A stretch of 64,000 bases of DNA, taken from Xenorhabdus beddingii. GTDB taxonomy: Bacteria > Pseudomonadota > Gammaproteobacteria > Enterobacterales > Enterobacteriaceae. The stretch covers positions 61,564 to 125,563 of the forward strand of contig NZ_MUBK01000009.1 of assembly GCF_002127545.1 (NCBI RefSeq), read 5' to 3'. The notes beneath the pieces are model-generated. The model searched no databases. It was not told where the DNA came from and saw only the letters and a program-made list of their open reading frames with translations. The position numbers were made by a program, and so were the translations under genes. Of this stretch, positions 1 through 10,025 are shown piece after piece; the stretch's first letter is position 1; every line of letters begins with the position of its first letter.

Positions 1-1
1 C

Positions 2-3000
2 TATCTGGAAAACACTCTCATCAACTTTGACAGCCGGACCCGGCTGGATAGTTTCTTGCAGACGCTCCAGCAGGTTATTGATCGCCATGATATTCAACGC
101 AGTGCCTTCCATTGGCAGGAGCTGCCCATACCTGTGCAAGTCGTTTACCGCCATGCACCCCTGCCCATCACGGAGCTGACTCTCTCAACGGAAAGCGAAT
201 CAGCGGAAACCGGTGTCGAGGCACAGTTGCGACGTCTCACGGCACCCGACACGATCCGTCTGGATATTACCAAAGCCCCACTATTGGCCGCCTATATAGC
301 CGAAGATCCTGACTCCGGTCTGTGGTGGCTGAGTCTGTTGCATCACCATCTGGTCTGTGACCACTTGTCACTGGACATCATTTTCAGTGAGATACAGGCG
401 CTGCTTTCAGGCAAAACAGACCATCTGTCCGTGCCCGTTCCTTACCGCAATTTTATTGCCGAAACCCGCAAAGTGCCCATTGAAGTTCATCAAGCCTATT
501 TCCGGCAATTATTGGGGGATATCGAAGAACCGACCCTGCCCTTTGGGTTGCTCGACGTACAGGGAAATCAGCGCGGTGAGCATGATGAAATAGTCGAAGA
601 TATCTTCACGCTGGATAACGCGCTGGCACAACAGATCCGTGATTGCGCCCGCCAGCAAGGCATCAGTTCAGCCGTGCTGTTCCATGTGGCCTGGGCACAC
701 GTGCTGGCAAAATGCTGCGGCCGTGATGATGTGGTGTTCGGGACGGTTCTGTTAGGGCGATTGCAGGGTGGCATGGGCGCTTCCCAAGTGCTCGGTATGT
801 TTATCAATACCCTGCCTGTTCGCATTCAACTGCAAGGACGCACCGTCGGGCAAGCAGTACAGGAAACTTATCAGCGTTTGAGCGAATTGCTGGATCATGA
901 ACAGACGCCATTGGCCATTGCCCAGCGTTGCAGCGGTGTTCAGGCTTCCGTTCCCCTGTTCAATAGCTTGCTCAATTTCCGCCATAGTCCGCGAGATGAT
1001 GAATCCGCCGACACACGGGTCTGGGAAGGCATTCAGGGCGGTGAAGAAAGTGAAGAACGCAGTAACTATCCGCTGTCGCTGGACATTGACGATTTTGATG
1101 ATGGATTCGAGCTGACGGCGCAATGTCGCCGGCAGGTAGGTCCGGCGCGCATTAATGCTTATGTCAACGCCGCACTGAAAGGAATTGTGGCAGCATTACA
1201 ACATGCCCCTGAGCAGGCAATCCAGTCAATCGATATCCTGCCATCGGCAGAACGCACCCGATTATTGCGGACGTTTAACGACACGGTGCTGGACATTCCG
1301 CAGGATAGCCTGATCCATCAATTGTTCGAACAACAGGCAGAACGCACACCTGATGCGACGGCGCTGGTGTTTGGTGATACGCAATTGAGCTATGCACAAT
1401 TGAACCGTCACGCCAATCAACTGGCACACCAATTGCTTGCGGCGGGTGTCCGCCCGGATGATCGTATCGCTATCTGCGTAGACCGCAGTCTGGAGATGAT
1501 CATTGGCATGTACGCTATCCTCAAGGCCGGTGCGGGCTATATTCCGCTTGATCCGGAATATCCGGTTGATCGGTTGGCCTATCAGCTATCGGACAGCCAG
1601 CCCGTGTTACTGCTGACCCAGCAACATTTACGTTCCCATTTGCCGGTACAGGGCTTAAATGTCTGGCTGCTGGATGATGAAATGCATCGGGATCAGGTGG
1701 CCAAACAACCTGTCCATAATCCTGACGCCAGCCAAATGGGGCTTAAACCCCATCATTTGGCTTATATCATCTATACTTCCGGTTCGACAGGGCAACCCAA
1801 AGGGGTGATGCTGGAGCACCGCAACGTGGTGAACTTTATCCATACACAACACAAAATCAGTGAACCCCAGGCAGGTGATCGCATTCTGCAATTTGCCACC
1901 GTCGCCTTTGACACTTCAGTGTCTGATATTTTCCCCACCCTCGCTTCCGGAGCGACACTGGTTCTGCGCCCGGCCCATATCCGCGTACCCGATGCCGAAT
2001 TTGTCGCTTTGCTGAATGACCAACGCATTACTATCATGGACATACCGACTGCTTTCTGGCACCAATGGGTACCGGAGATGATGGCAGGGCGCAGTGGTTT
2101 CGGCCAACATCTGCGTACCGTGATTGTCGGCGGTGAGAAGGCAGAATTCCGTCACTGGTTAAATTGGCAGTCGATAGCGGAAACCCAATCCTGCCGTTGG
2201 ATCAACTCTTACGGCCCAACGGAGACGACGGTGACCGCCACCAATCTGATCCTGGATAACAACGCCTCCCCGATCACCGATGCCATTCCGATTGGTTATC
2301 CCAATGCCAATACCCAAATCTATATTTTGGACCCGCTGGGTCAGCCGGTTCCCCTCGGTGTCAGCGGGGAGATCTGCATTGCGGGAGCCGGCGTTGCCCG
2401 TGGTTACCTGAACCGGCCAGATTTAACGGCGGAGAAATTTGTGGCTGACCCGTTCTGCGCACAGCCTGATGCCCGCATGTACAAAACCGGTGATCTGGGA
2501 CGCTGGTTGCCAAACGGCATGATTGAGTATCTGGGACGCAATGACTTTCAGGTCAAGCTACGCGGTTTCCGCATTGAACTTGGCGAGATAGAAACGCGTC
2601 TGACGCAATGTCAGGGCGTACTCGACGCTATCGTCCTGATCCGCGAAACCACCCCCGATGATAAGCGGCTTGTCGCCTATATTCAGCCTCAGCCCGGCAT
2701 CACACTGGTTCCCGCTGAACTGCGTCAGCAACTGGCTCAACACCTTGCGGACTATATGCTGCCCAGTGCCTTCGTGATACTTGAGGCTTTTCCCCTCACC
2801 TCTAATGGTAAGATCGATCGTCAGGCATTCCCTGCTCCCGATCAGTCTGCCATTGTGGTTCGGGATTACGAAGCACCACGGGGTGAAGTGGAAACCACGT
2901 TGGCTCAGATTTGGCAAGAGTTGTTGGGGTTAGACCGTGTCAGCCGCCATGATCACTTCTTCGAATTGGGCGGGCATTCTTTGCTCATCCTGAAAGCCAG

Positions 3001-3949
3001 TTCTTTGGCCGTAGAAAAGTTTGGGCTTGAGCAAACTATGATGGCGCGTTTGATGGCTTTCACGACCATTAAAGATCAGGCTCAGGCCATTGAAAACCGC
3101 GAGAATGCTGATATTGGCTCTATGATTGGCCTGTCACAGAATACTCAGGCTACCCCGCTGTTCTTTGCACCGGGAGCCGGGGGACATGTGCTCTACTTGC
3201 GGGAATTGGCAGCCGCACTGGAGGGTACTTATGCGGTTTGGGGCATGCAGTCCCCTGAGCTGGATGGGCGCAACGCTCCCCCCTCCAGCCTTGAAGTGAT
3301 GGCCAGCGCAATGATTAACGACCTTAAAAAGGTGCAGCCCAATGGTCCTTACTACTTGGGCGGACACTCTTTCGGCGGCTGGCTCGCGTTCGAAATGGCT
3401 CAACAACTGGTTCAACAGGGGGAAAGTATCGGTTTGCTGGCTTTAATTGATAGCGAATCCCCTCTTGATTGCCTGGCCCAACAGTCAGAATCAGAATGGC
3501 CTGACAGCCGCTGGATCGCGGAATTTGGCAATGTCCTTGCGTCATTGGAAGGCGCGGAAGAAAACTTCACTGAAGAAGCGTTTCAATCCATGACGGCAGA
3601 AGAGCAAATCGACAGCCTGCGACTTCGCCTGATTGAAGAGCAACTTTTGCCACCTCAACTTGAACCTCAGGAAATCGCGACTTATTTAAATGTGTTCAAG
3701 GCTCACTCGTTAATGAACTATCAACCACAAGCGCACTATGCAGGAACGATCCACCTGTTTATAGCGAGCGATAACCAAGAGTATAAGAAACAAGCGACTT
3801 CTGATGAGCGTTTTATTGATGGATGGAAAGCATTGGCGACCGGGGATGTCATAGCGCAGAGTTTATCCGGTGATCACATCACCATCATGCGTCAACCTTT
3901 TGTTCAGAAATTGGCATCAGCGATAGTCAGTATTGATAAACAGGGATAG
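2..3949 (+). CDS. Non-ribosomal peptide synthetase, terminal module (5' end outside window)
   Basis: The frame is open to the left edge, and the in-frame TTG at 56 lies inside a condensation domain, so this is the 3' part of a longer gene. Residue numbers count from codon 56. Condensation domain about 1-400, with HHLVCDH near residue 97 in place of the usual HHxxxDG. Adenylation domain about 415-940: core motifs YTSGSTGQPKG, NSYGPTETTV, YKTGDLGRW and NGKIDRQ. Carrier protein near 965-985, with phosphopantetheine serine in LGGHSLL. Thioesterase from about 1030 to the end, with catalytic serine in GGHSFGGW and a likely histidine in SGDHITI. The thioesterase marks this as the last module, releasing the finished peptide. 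Hand alignment to GrsA suggests the pocket code D-T-S-D-I-G-S-V-T-K, which I cannot assign to a substrate. The product is unknown. Confidence 0.95.
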   Translation, partial: YLENTLINFDSRTRLDSFLQTLQQVIDRHDIQRSAFHWQELPIPVQVVYRHAPLPITELTLSTESESAETGVEAQLRRLTAPDTIRLDITKAPLLAAYIAEDPDSGLWWLSLLHHHLVCDHLSLDIIFSEIQALLSGKTDHLSVPVPYRNFIAETRKVPIEVHQAYFRQLLGDIEEPTLPFGLLDVQGNQRGEHDEIVEDIFTLDNALAQQIRDCARQQGISSAVLFHVAWAHVLAKCCGRDDVVFGTVLLGRLQGGMGASQVLGMFINTLPVRIQLQGRTVGQAVQETYQRLSELLDHEQTPLAIAQRCSGVQASVPLFNSLLNFRHSPRDDESADTRVWEGIQGGEESEERSNYPLSLDIDDFDDGFELTAQCRRQVGPARINAYVNAALKGIVAALQHAPEQAIQSIDILPSAERTRLLRTFNDTVLDIPQDSLIHQLFEQQAERTPDATALVFGDTQLSYAQLNRHANQLAHQLLAAGVRPDDRIAICVDRSLEMIIGMYAILKAGAGYIPLDPEYPVDRLAYQLSDSQPVLLLTQQHLRSHLPVQGLNVWLLDDEMHRDQVAKQPVHNPDASQMGLKPHHLAYIIYTSGSTGQPKGVMLEHRNVVNFIHTQHKISEPQAGDRILQFATVAFDTSVSDIFPTLASGATLVLRPAHIRVPDAEFVALLNDQRITIMDIPTAFWHQWVPEMMAGRSGFGQHLRTVIVGGEKAEFRHWLNWQSIAETQSCRWINSYGPTETTVTATNLILDNNASPITDAIPIGYPNANTQIYILDPLGQPVPLGVSGEICIAGAGVARGYLNRPDLTAEKFVADPFCAQPDARMYKTGDLGRWLPNGMIEYLGRNDFQVKLRGFRIELGEIETRLTQCQGVLDAIVLIRETTPDDKRLVAYIQPQPGITLVPAELRQQLAQHLADYMLPSAFVILEAFPLTSNGKIDRQAFPAPDQSAIVVRDYEAPRGEVETTLAQIWQELLGLDRVSRHDHFFELGGHSLLILKASSLAVEKFGLEQTMMARLMAFTTIKDQAQAIENRENADIGSMIGLSQNTQATPLFFAPGAGGHVLYLRELAAALEGTYAVWGMQSPELDGRNAPPSSLEVMASAMINDLKKVQPNGPYYLGGHSFGGWLAFEMAQQLVQQGESIGLLALIDSESPLDCLAQQSESEWPDSRWIAEFGNVLASLEGAEENFTEEAFQSMTAEEQIDSLRLRLIEEQLLPPQLEPQEIATYLNVFKAHSLMNYQPQAHYAGTIHLFIASDNQEYKKQATSDERFIDGWKALATGDVIAQSLSGDHITIMRQPFVQKLASAIVSIDKQG

Positions 3950-3997
3950 TCATGGGCGAATTTTATTGTTGATTAAAAACAGTTGATTATCACAAGT

Positions 3998-4016
3998 GGC
4001 AGCCGATATGGCTGCC
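3998..4016 (+). terminator. Hairpin after the peptide synthetase gene
   Basis: GGCAGCC and GGCTGCC form a perfect 7-bp stem with a 5-base loop, 48 bases after the synthetase stop codon. The tract that follows is only moderately T-rich, so it is a weak intrinsic terminator at best. Confidence 0.35.
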
Positions 4017-4069
4017 CTATTGACTGACTTATCGAGCTTTTTAAAACTAGATAAAAAATGATTGCACTA

Positions 4070-4591
4070 TCAATATTCCGTCTGATTGTTACGTGCTAAC
4101 CACAAAGAAAGTGCTTTCAGTGAATCTGATGTAAACTCGTCACAACGAGCCGTAATTTCTTCTGATGTCAGCCAATAAACCGCCGTGACTTCCTCTTCCT
4201 GCAATGCAAACGGCCCGTGGCTGACACAACTGAACAGACCTCCCCATATACGGCAAGTCTCCTCTTCATAGTAAAAAACCCCATGCTCTGCAAAAGGAAC
4301 ACCGGCGATGCCCAACTCCTCTTCCGCTTCCCGGCGAGCCGCATCAAGCCAGTATTCTCCCGTCATAACGACACCACCAGCCGTTGCATCCAATTTTCCC
4401 GGATAAAAATCTTTCGTTTCTGTACGATGCTGAACCAGAATTTTGCCCATTCCATCATGCACGACAATATAAGTGGCACGATGCCTCAAGTTTTGCGCTC
4501 TCATCTGCTGACGAGTCGCCTGCGCAATCACTTCATTGTCTTCATTGACAATGTCAATCCATTCAATACTTGCTGATTTTTCTTGCGCCAT
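4070..4591 (-). CDS. yfcD: Nudix hydrolase YfcD
   Basis: A 173-residue Nudix-family hydrolase very close to E. coli YfcD (180 residues). The Nudix box starts at about residue 72 with GGVVMTGEY and continues into [10 protein letters not shown], giving the G-x5-E-x7-REUxEExGU metal-binding pattern complete. Family members hydrolyse a nucleoside diphosphate linked to another moiety; the physiological substrate of YfcD is not established. The N-terminal part also resembles isopentenyl-diphosphate isomerases, which share this fold, but the isomerase active-site cysteine region is not evident, so YfcD is the better call. It faces the synthetase gene convergently and is divergent from yfcG. Confidence 0.9.
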   Translation of the reverse strand: MAQEKSASIEWIDIVNEDNEVIAQATRQQMRAQNLRHRATYIVVHDGMGKILVQHRTETKDFYPGKLDATAGGVVMTGEYWLDAARREAEEELGIAGVPFAEHGVFYYEEETCRIWGGLFSCVSHGPFALQEEEVTAVYWLTSEEITARCDEFTSDSLKALSLWLARNNQTEY

Positions 4592-4771
4592 CCTAAGAAC
4601 CTTTAATAAACGATTGGTATGCCCGTTTTTGCTGTGATGCCCCGATTAAGGAGGCTAAAATAAGTCCACTGCCCCTAATACAGAAATAAGAAATTTGTAA
4701 CATATTACAGACAAACAGTGGTAATGTAACACTGCCATATTTATCAAAGAGTTATTATTATCGGAGGTTAT

Positions 4772-5398
4772 ATGATAGATCTATATTATGCTCCAACCCC
4801 TAATGGCTACAAAATCACCCTCTTCCTTGAAGAAGCCGGCTTACCTTATACTATTCACCCTATTAATATCAGTACAGGCGAACAGTTTAAACCTGCATTC
4901 CTTGCCATCGCCCCCAATAACAAAATCCCCGCGATTGTCGATCATCAACCTGCCGATGGAGGAGAACCGGTCTCTCTCTTCGAGTCAGGGGCCATTTTAC
5001 TTTATTTGGCAAATAAAACAGGTCGGCTGTTAAGTCAAGATACACGTGAGCGTACTGAACAACTGCAATGGTTGTTCTGGCAAGTCGCGGGGTTTGGCCC
5101 GATGCTCGGACAAAATCACCACTTCAATCATTATGCTTCTGAAGTCGTACCTTATGCCATTAAACGCTACGTGGAAGAGACCCAACGTTTATACAGCGTG
5201 TTGAATACCCAACTGGAAAAGACCGCCTATCTGGGAGGGAGCGAGTACAGTATCGCCGATATTGCCACGTATCCGTGGGCCAAATGCTATGAGCATCAAA
5301 AAATCGATGTGCGGGATTATCCTGCGGTTGAAAAATGGCTTGATAAGATCAGCAAACGCCCTGCAACAAAAGCGGCTTATAATGAATCGTCTCAGTAA
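4772..5398 (+). CDS. yfcG: Glutathione-dependent disulfide-bond oxidoreductase YfcG
   Basis: A 208-residue glutathione S-transferase-fold protein matching E. coli YfcG (215 residues) nearly throughout. The N-terminal thioredoxin-like domain (about 1-85) carries the family pattern YYAPTPNGYK, with Asn11 at the position of the functional asparagine of YfcG. NNKIPAIVD and the LFESGAILLYLA helix form the glutathione site. An alpha-helical C-terminal domain follows. YfcG reduces small disulfides with glutathione and has little classic transferase activity. The start at 4772 follows GGAGGTTAT, a good ribosome-binding site. The C-terminus is about seven residues shorter than in E. coli. E. coli folX, which lies between yfcG and yfcH, is missing here. 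Confidence 0.93.
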   Translation: MIDLYYAPTPNGYKITLFLEEAGLPYTIHPINISTGEQFKPAFLAIAPNNKIPAIVDHQPADGGEPVSLFESGAILLYLANKTGRLLSQDTRERTEQLQWLFWQVAGFGPMLGQNHHFNHYASEVVPYAIKRYVEETQRLYSVLNTQLEKTAYLGGSEYSIADIATYPWAKCYEHQKIDVRDYPAVEKWLDKISKRPATKAAYNESSQ

Positions 5399-5541
5399 CG
5401 CTTGCAAATAATTCAGTGAGTGGCGAAATTTTTCACCATAAAACTTGAAGTCGGTAACAGATAATAGCACATTTCGCTGTCATATGAGCCATCCCTTGTT
5501 ATAGTCAGTAATCGACTATCTATCCGTCACAGGGGGTGGCT

Positions 5542-6459
5542 ATGCATATCCTAATCACAGGGGGAACAGGACTGATTGGTCATCATTTGACCTACCGATT
5601 GCTTTCTCTCTCTCATTCCATCACCATTCTGAGCCGTTCACCACAAAAGGTCTATGCTCTGTTTTCCGATCGCGTTGAATGTTGGACAACGCTGGATGAC
5701 CAGAACAATCTCAATGGCTTTGATGCCGTTATTAATCTTGCCGGTGAACCTATTGTCAATAAACGCTGGACGCCAAAACAAAAAGACAGACTTTGTCAAA
5801 GCCGGTGGCAACTGACTGAACGGCTGAGTCAGTTGATCAACGCCAGTGATTCTCCGCCATCGGTGTTTATTTCCGGTTCAGCCATTGGCTATTATGGCGA
5901 TCAGGGGCAATCCGTTGTTACTGAAAATGATCCTCCCCACGATGAGTTTGCCCACCAGCTTTGTCAACGTTGGGAGCAACTGGCTTTACAGGCAAAAAGT
6001 GAAAAGACCCGTGTTTGCCTATTACGCACAGGGATTGTTTTAGCCAAAAAAGGGGGGGCGCTGCAAAAAATGCTGCCAATGTTTCGATTGGGCTTAGGAG
6101 GAAAAATCGGTAACGGCAAGCAATATATGCCGTGGATACACATTGATGATATGGTTAATGGTATCTATTACCTGCTGGTATCGCCGGAATTACATGGCCC
6201 CTTTAACATGACATCTCCCTATCCTATTCATAACGATCAGTTCAGCGCTGTATTGGCGAAGGTTTTACATCGTCCCTCTTTCATTCGCATCCCGGCATTC
6301 GTGTTAAAAGTGATGATGGGTGAAGCCGCAGGGTTAGTTTTAGGCGGACAGCAAGCCATTCCGAAAAACCTGGAAGAAGCCGGATTCGGCTTCCGTTATT
6401 TCCGGCTGGAGGAAGCCTTGCAAGATGTATTGAAGGCAGATGACACCAACATTCCCTGA
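5542..6459 (+). CDS. yfcH: NAD(P)-binding epimerase-like protein YfcH
   Basis: A 305-residue short-chain dehydrogenase/epimerase-like protein of the TIGR01777/SulA-like family, close to E. coli YfcH. It opens with [16 protein letters not shown], the Rossmann GxxGxxG nucleotide-binding motif. [14 protein letters not shown] and a conserved MPWIHIDD stretch follow, then a C-terminal DUF1731-type segment ending in [11 protein letters not shown]. The ATG at 5542 is preferred over an in-frame GTG at 5536 because AGGGGG lies 5-10 bases before the ATG. The biochemical role of the family is not known. It sits convergent with ubiX. Confidence 0.9.
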   Translation: MHILITGGTGLIGHHLTYRLLSLSHSITILSRSPQKVYALFSDRVECWTTLDDQNNLNGFDAVINLAGEPIVNKRWTPKQKDRLCQSRWQLTERLSQLINASDSPPSVFISGSAIGYYGDQGQSVVTENDPPHDEFAHQLCQRWEQLALQAKSEKTRVCLLRTGIVLAKKGGALQKMLPMFRLGLGGKIGNGKQYMPWIHIDDMVNGIYYLLVSPELHGPFNMTSPYPIHNDQFSAVLAKVLHRPSFIRIPAFVLKVMMGEAAGLVLGGQQAIPKNLEEAGFGFRYFRLEEALQDVLKADDTNIP

Positions 6460-6502
6460 GTTTGTTGCTATACCCTTTATCTTTCAGCCCGTCGCTTGAA
6501 AT

Positions 6503-7096
6503 TTATGGGGTATCGCTTCCCGTGGGTTTGGCACCCTGCCAACGGTCAAACAGGTCTTCCGGCAAATCAATGTCGAACTGATCAAGCACACGGTTAACGG
6601 TCTGGTCGATGATATCCTGAATATGCTCAGGGCGGTGATAAAATGCAGGAACCGGTGGCATGATCATCGCCCCGATTTCAGCCGCCTGAGTCATTAACCT
6701 CAAGTGCCCTAAGTGCAAAGGCGTTTCCCTCACTCCCAGCACCAACTTGCGACCTTCTTTTAAGACAACATCGGCGGCGCGGGTAATTAAACCATCGGTA
6801 TAACTGTGCACAATACCTGATAAGGTTTTTATGGAGCACGGCAGGATCACCATGCCCAATGTTTTAAATGACCCAGAGGAAATAGATGCCGCAATGTCAC
6901 GATTATCATGCACGACATCCGCTAAAACCTGCACATCACGCAAGCTATAATCCGTTTCCAGTGCCAATGTCTGTCGGGCGGATTGGCTAATTACCAAGTG
7001 CGTTTCAATGCCGGCTATTGGCTGCAAAACTTGCAGTAACCTGACACCATAAATCGCCCCACTTGCCCCGGTCAGCCCGACAATCAATTTTTTCAT
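6503..7096 (-). CDS. ubiX: Flavin prenyltransferase UbiX
   Basis: A 197-residue flavoprotein with the family's opening MKKLIVGLTGASGAIYG. It makes prenylated FMN from dimethylallyl phosphate and FMN. Prenyl-FMN is the cofactor of the UbiD decarboxylase in ubiquinone synthesis. Supporting motifs are the SSGSFKTLGMVILPCSIKTL segment and RETPLHLGHLRLM, both typical of UbiX/Pad1. It lies 45 bases after purF on the same strand, the E. coli order cvpA-purF-ubiX, so it is probably co-transcribed with them. E. coli has argT-hisJQMP after ubiX; here yfcH follows directly. Confidence 0.95.
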   Translation of the reverse strand: MKKLIVGLTGASGAIYGVRLLQVLQPIAGIETHLVISQSARQTLALETDYSLRDVQVLADVVHDNRDIAASISSGSFKTLGMVILPCSIKTLSGIVHSYTDGLITRAADVVLKEGRKLVLGVRETPLHLGHLRLMTQAAEIGAMIMPPVPAFYHRPEHIQDIIDQTVNRVLDQFDIDLPEDLFDRWQGAKPTGSDTP

Positions 7097-7141
7097 CTTT
7101 TCCTCTGAGATTCTGGCTATAACTTGATGATAATAACAATA

Positions 7142-8659
7142 TTATCCTTCATTATATATTTCCAGACTCTCTATTTCGCTCTGTCCACGCACTTTCAAGG
7201 CATCATCTTTACGCAGATTTTCCAGATAATCGAGGTAGGTCTGATCAATGTCTTTGGTCACATAGATGCCATCGAATACGGAGCATTCGAATTTTTCAAT
7301 ATCCGGGTTTTCTTCCCGCACTGCCTGAACAAGATCGGGAAGATCTTGATATATCAAAGCATCAGCCCCTATGAGCTGGCGAATTTCATCCACTTCTCGA
7401 CCATGAGCTATCAGTTCATTGGCATTCGGCATGTCAATACCATAGACATTCGGGAAACGAACTTCCGGTGCCGCCGAAGCAAAGTAAACTTTCTTGGCTC
7501 CCGCTTCACGAGCCAGTTCAACAATCTGCTCTGAGGTGGTCCCTCGCACGATGGAGTCATCCACCAGCAAGACATTCTTACCCCGGAATTCAGCACGGTT
7601 GGCATTCAGTTTACGACGCACTGATTTACGGCGTTCATTCTGACCGGGCATAATAAAGGTGCGCCCTACATAGCGATTTTTAACAAATCCCTGACGATAG
7701 GGTTTATCCAAAATGTGGGCGATTTCCAGCGCGATATCACAAGACGTTTCCGGAACAGGAATAACCACATCAATATGTAAGTCTTCCCATTCGCGGGCAA
7801 TTTTCTCACCCAGCTTTTTACCCATCCGTAACCGCGCGTTATATACCGACACTTTGTCAATAAAAGAATCAGGGCGGGAAAAATAAACAAACTCGAACAA
7901 ACACGGCGTCAATGATGGATTTTCTGCGCACTGACGGGTGAATAACTGCCCGTTCTCAGTGATATAAATCGCTTCGCCGGAAGCCACATCACGCAGGAAT
8001 TCAAAACCCAATGTATCCAGTGCCACGCTTTCTGATGCCACCATATATTCATTGTGACCATTTTCCAGTGTGCGTTTCCCCAGCACCAGAGGACGGATAC
8101 CATGTGGATCACGAAAAGCCACCAACCCATGCCCAATAATCATGGCAACACAAGCGTAGGCTCCCCGGATTTTCCGGTGCATTTCGGCCACGGCGGCAAA
8201 AATATTATCCGGCTCCAATGGGCAATTGGGAAATTGAGTTAATTCATTAGCAAAAATATTGAGCAGGATTTCAGAATCTGAGGTGGTATTGACATGACGG
8301 CGATCATTTTCAAACAGCATTTTTTTTAATTTATGTGCGTTTGTCAGATTGCCGTTATGCGCCAGCGTAATACCAAAAGGAGAATTCACATAAAAAGGTT
8401 GTGCTTCAGATGCACTGGAACTCCCTGCTGTTGGGTAACGGACATGTCCGATCCCGATCGTTCCCTGTAAACGCAACATGTGTCGTGTTTCAAACACATC
8501 CTTGACCAAACCATTGGCCTTACGTAAACGGAATTCATTGTTACTATCAATAGTCGCAATGCCTGCTGCATCTTGCCCACGGTGCTGAAGCACCGTCAAT
8601 GCATCATAAATCGACTGGTTAACCGGTGTAGAACCAACGATACCGACAATACCGCACAT
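7142..8659 (-). CDS. purF: Amidophosphoribosyltransferase PurF
   Basis: This is the first committed enzyme of purine synthesis, making phosphoribosylamine from PRPP and glutamine. The start at 8659 gives MCGIVGIVG, so Met removal exposes the catalytic N-terminal cysteine of the class II glutaminase domain. It also gives 505 residues, the E. coli length. An in-frame ATG at 8674 is rejected because it would bury that cysteine; GAGGA lies before 8659. The glutaminase domain occupies about 1-230. The phosphoribosyltransferase domain has the PRPP loop [14 protein letters not shown] near residue 365. It follows cvpA by 32 bases, and the PurR box ahead of cvpA should control both. Confidence 0.97.
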   Translation of the reverse strand: MCGIVGIVGSTPVNQSIYDALTVLQHRGQDAAGIATIDSNNEFRLRKANGLVKDVFETRHMLRLQGTIGIGHVRYPTAGSSSASEAQPFYVNSPFGITLAHNGNLTNAHKLKKMLFENDRRHVNTTSDSEILLNIFANELTQFPNCPLEPDNIFAAVAEMHRKIRGAYACVAMIIGHGLVAFRDPHGIRPLVLGKRTLENGHNEYMVASESVALDTLGFEFLRDVASGEAIYITENGQLFTRQCAENPSLTPCLFEFVYFSRPDSFIDKVSVYNARLRMGKKLGEKIAREWEDLHIDVVIPVPETSCDIALEIAHILDKPYRQGFVKNRYVGRTFIMPGQNERRKSVRRKLNANRAEFRGKNVLLVDDSIVRGTTSEQIVELAREAGAKKVYFASAAPEVRFPNVYGIDMPNANELIAHGREVDEIRQLIGADALIYQDLPDLVQAVREENPDIEKFECSVFDGIYVTKDIDQTYLDYLENLRKDDALKVRGQSEIESLEIYNEG

Positions 8660-8691
8660 GTAGTCTTTCCTCATCAGCCAGGCGGAGAGGG

Positions 8692-9180
8692 TTATCTCTC
8701 CGGCAGGAAACTCGACGCATTTTGCAGGTAGTCAAAAAACCACCTGATGATTTGACTGAACTGTGGGATCAATTGTGACTGTTGCCAGTCCTGGCTTTTA
8801 GGCAGTGGCGTGAAAGAATCAGCAACAAACAGAATGGCAGACACAATCAATACGCCGCGCAATGCCCCAAAACAGATCCCCAGAACCCGATCAGTACCTG
8901 ACAGGCCCGTTCGCTGAACCAGTGAACCAATGACATAGTTCACTACTGCGCCAACAATCAGTGTTGCGATAAATAAGATAGCAATCGCTACTCCATTACG
9001 CACCAACTCATCTTCAAGACGGGTAAAATACTCCGCCAAATAAGTATAGAAGTGGCTTGCAACAAAGAAAGCACAGCCCCAAGTTATCAGGGAAAGCGCT
9101 TCACGAACAAACCCTCGGATCAGGCTAACCAGTGCCGAAAAACCAATAATGACAATAATCGTATAATCAATCCAGACCAT
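8692..9180 (-). CDS. cvpA: Colicin V production protein CvpA
   Basis: A 162-residue inner-membrane protein of the CvpA family, with about four hydrophobic spans beginning at [20 protein letters not shown]. The [24 protein letters not shown] stretch (split here by its own helix boundary) is the most conserved family region. In E. coli it is needed for colicin V production and influences envelope stress tolerance; the molecular activity is unsettled. It is the first gene of the purine-controlled cvpA-purF unit, with its ATG at 9180 following GGGATTAAA-type sequence and a PurR box 56 bases upstream. Confidence 0.94.
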   Translation of the reverse strand: MVWIDYTIIVIIGFSALVSLIRGFVREALSLITWGCAFFVASHFYTYLAEYFTRLEDELVRNGVAIAILFIATLIVGAVVNYVIGSLVQRTGLSGTDRVLGICFGALRGVLIVSAILFVADSFTPLPKSQDWQQSQLIPQFSQIIRWFFDYLQNASSFLPER

Positions 9181-9235
9181 ATTTTAATCCCAAAATAGGC
9201 GTCCGACATTCAGGTCGGGCGCATTCTAACAGAAA

Positions 9236-9251
9236 ACGAAAACGTTTGCGC
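9236..9251 (-). promoter_or_regulatory. PurR operator ahead of cvpA-purF
   Basis: Read on the minus strand the site is GCGCAAACGTTTTCGT, which differs at only the first base from the PurR box described upstream of E. coli cvpA-purF (ACGCAAACGTTTTCGT). It lies 56-71 bases before the cvpA start, the expected place for repression by PurR with hypoxanthine or guanine. Confidence 0.88.
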
Positions 9252-9288
9252 AGTAGATTTATCACTCTACTGAAAATAATTTTTCATC

Positions 9289-9320
9289 CCCTGACGGGAA
9301 GTTTAGCCTTCCCGTCAGGG
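9289..9320 (-). terminator. Hairpin after dedD
   Basis: CCCTGACGGGAAG and CTTCCCGTCAGGG form a perfect 13-bp stem with a 6-base loop, ten bases beyond the dedD stop. On the minus strand it is followed by an AT-rich GATGAAAAATTATTTT tract. It would separate the accD-folC-dedD transcript from cvpA-purF. Confidence 0.65.
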
Positions 9321-9329
9321 CCTATCCGA

Positions 9330-10025
9330 TTATGGCTTATAGTTTTTAATTTGCCCCTGCAACCCCGTGATTTCTCTCAGTTCGGACAAAACAGATTCAA
9401 GTGCTTGCCTGGATGCGTTAGGGCCGACATAAATCCGTGTCAATTGTCCCTGCATCGGCGAAGAAGGAACGGTGTATACCTGATGCCCGGAAAGACGCAA
9501 CTTCGCCACGATCTCGCCCACTTTATCCGCATTTTTCAATGCGCCGAGCTGAACCACATATGCCGTTGCCTGCGGAGCCTGTACTGCCGGCTTCGGTTTA
9601 GCTTCTGGCTGGTTGCCAGAACGGATTTCAGGCTGAGCTTGTGGTTTGGTTTCGACTTTCTGTTGAGAAGGAGACTCAGGTTTGACCTCGATCTTGGGAT
9701 CTTTTGGGATAGCCACAGGCGGCGCTGTTATCTGAGCCGGCCCGGAAGAGGACAACGAGCCAGACAGCTCGCTATCTGACTGCTGTTGTGCCTGTATCTG
9801 CATGGCTTCCGCCGCACCTTCCGGTGGTGTGGAGGGCATGTTTTGCGCCAGTGGCGGAATGGAATCAATATCCTCTTCATCTCCCGGTTTTGGCACCAAT
9901 GGAATAGAAGCAAACTGGTTTTCGTTATATTTTTTATCGCCGTCAAATATCATGGGCAGCACAATCACACCCAATGCGACAAGGACGATAGTGCCAACTA
10001 AGCGGTTCTGAAATTTACTTGCCAC
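9330..10025 (-). CDS. dedD: Cell-division SPOR-domain protein DedD
   Basis: A 231-residue bitopic membrane protein. The GTG start at 10025 gives (M)[18 protein letters not shown], identical in layout to E. coli DedD; the longer upstream reading frame from 10058 lies inside folC and is rejected. One membrane span covers about residues 9-27. A proline- and glutamine-rich periplasmic linker (about 45-150) follows. The C-terminal SPOR domain runs from AYVVQLGALKNADKVGEIV to the end and binds denuded septal peptidoglycan, recruiting DedD to the division site. Its start overlaps the folC stop by 11 bases, which suggests translational coupling. Confidence 0.94.
   Translation of the reverse strand: MASKFQNRLVGTIVLVALGVIVLPMIFDGDKKYNENQFASIPLVPKPGDEEDIDSIPPLAQNMPSTPPEGAAEAMQIQAQQQSDSELSGSLSSSGPAQITAPPVAIPKDPKIEVKPESPSQQKVETKPQAQPEIRSGNQPEAKPKPAVQAPQATAYVVQLGALKNADKVGEIVAKLRLSGHQVYTVPSSPMQGQLTRIYVGPNASRQALESVLSELREITGLQGQIKNYKP

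Noticed and set aside
4070..4591. Isopentenyl-diphosphate isomerase
   Set aside because: Similarity is shared Nudix fold; the sequence follows YfcD closely and the gene order agrees.
7124..7534. 136-residue frame opposite purF
   Set aside because: It is a shadow of the conserved purF 3' end, with no independent support.
9246..9779. 177-residue plus-strand frame over dedD
   Set aside because: It is antisense to the SPOR domain of dedD and has no family features.
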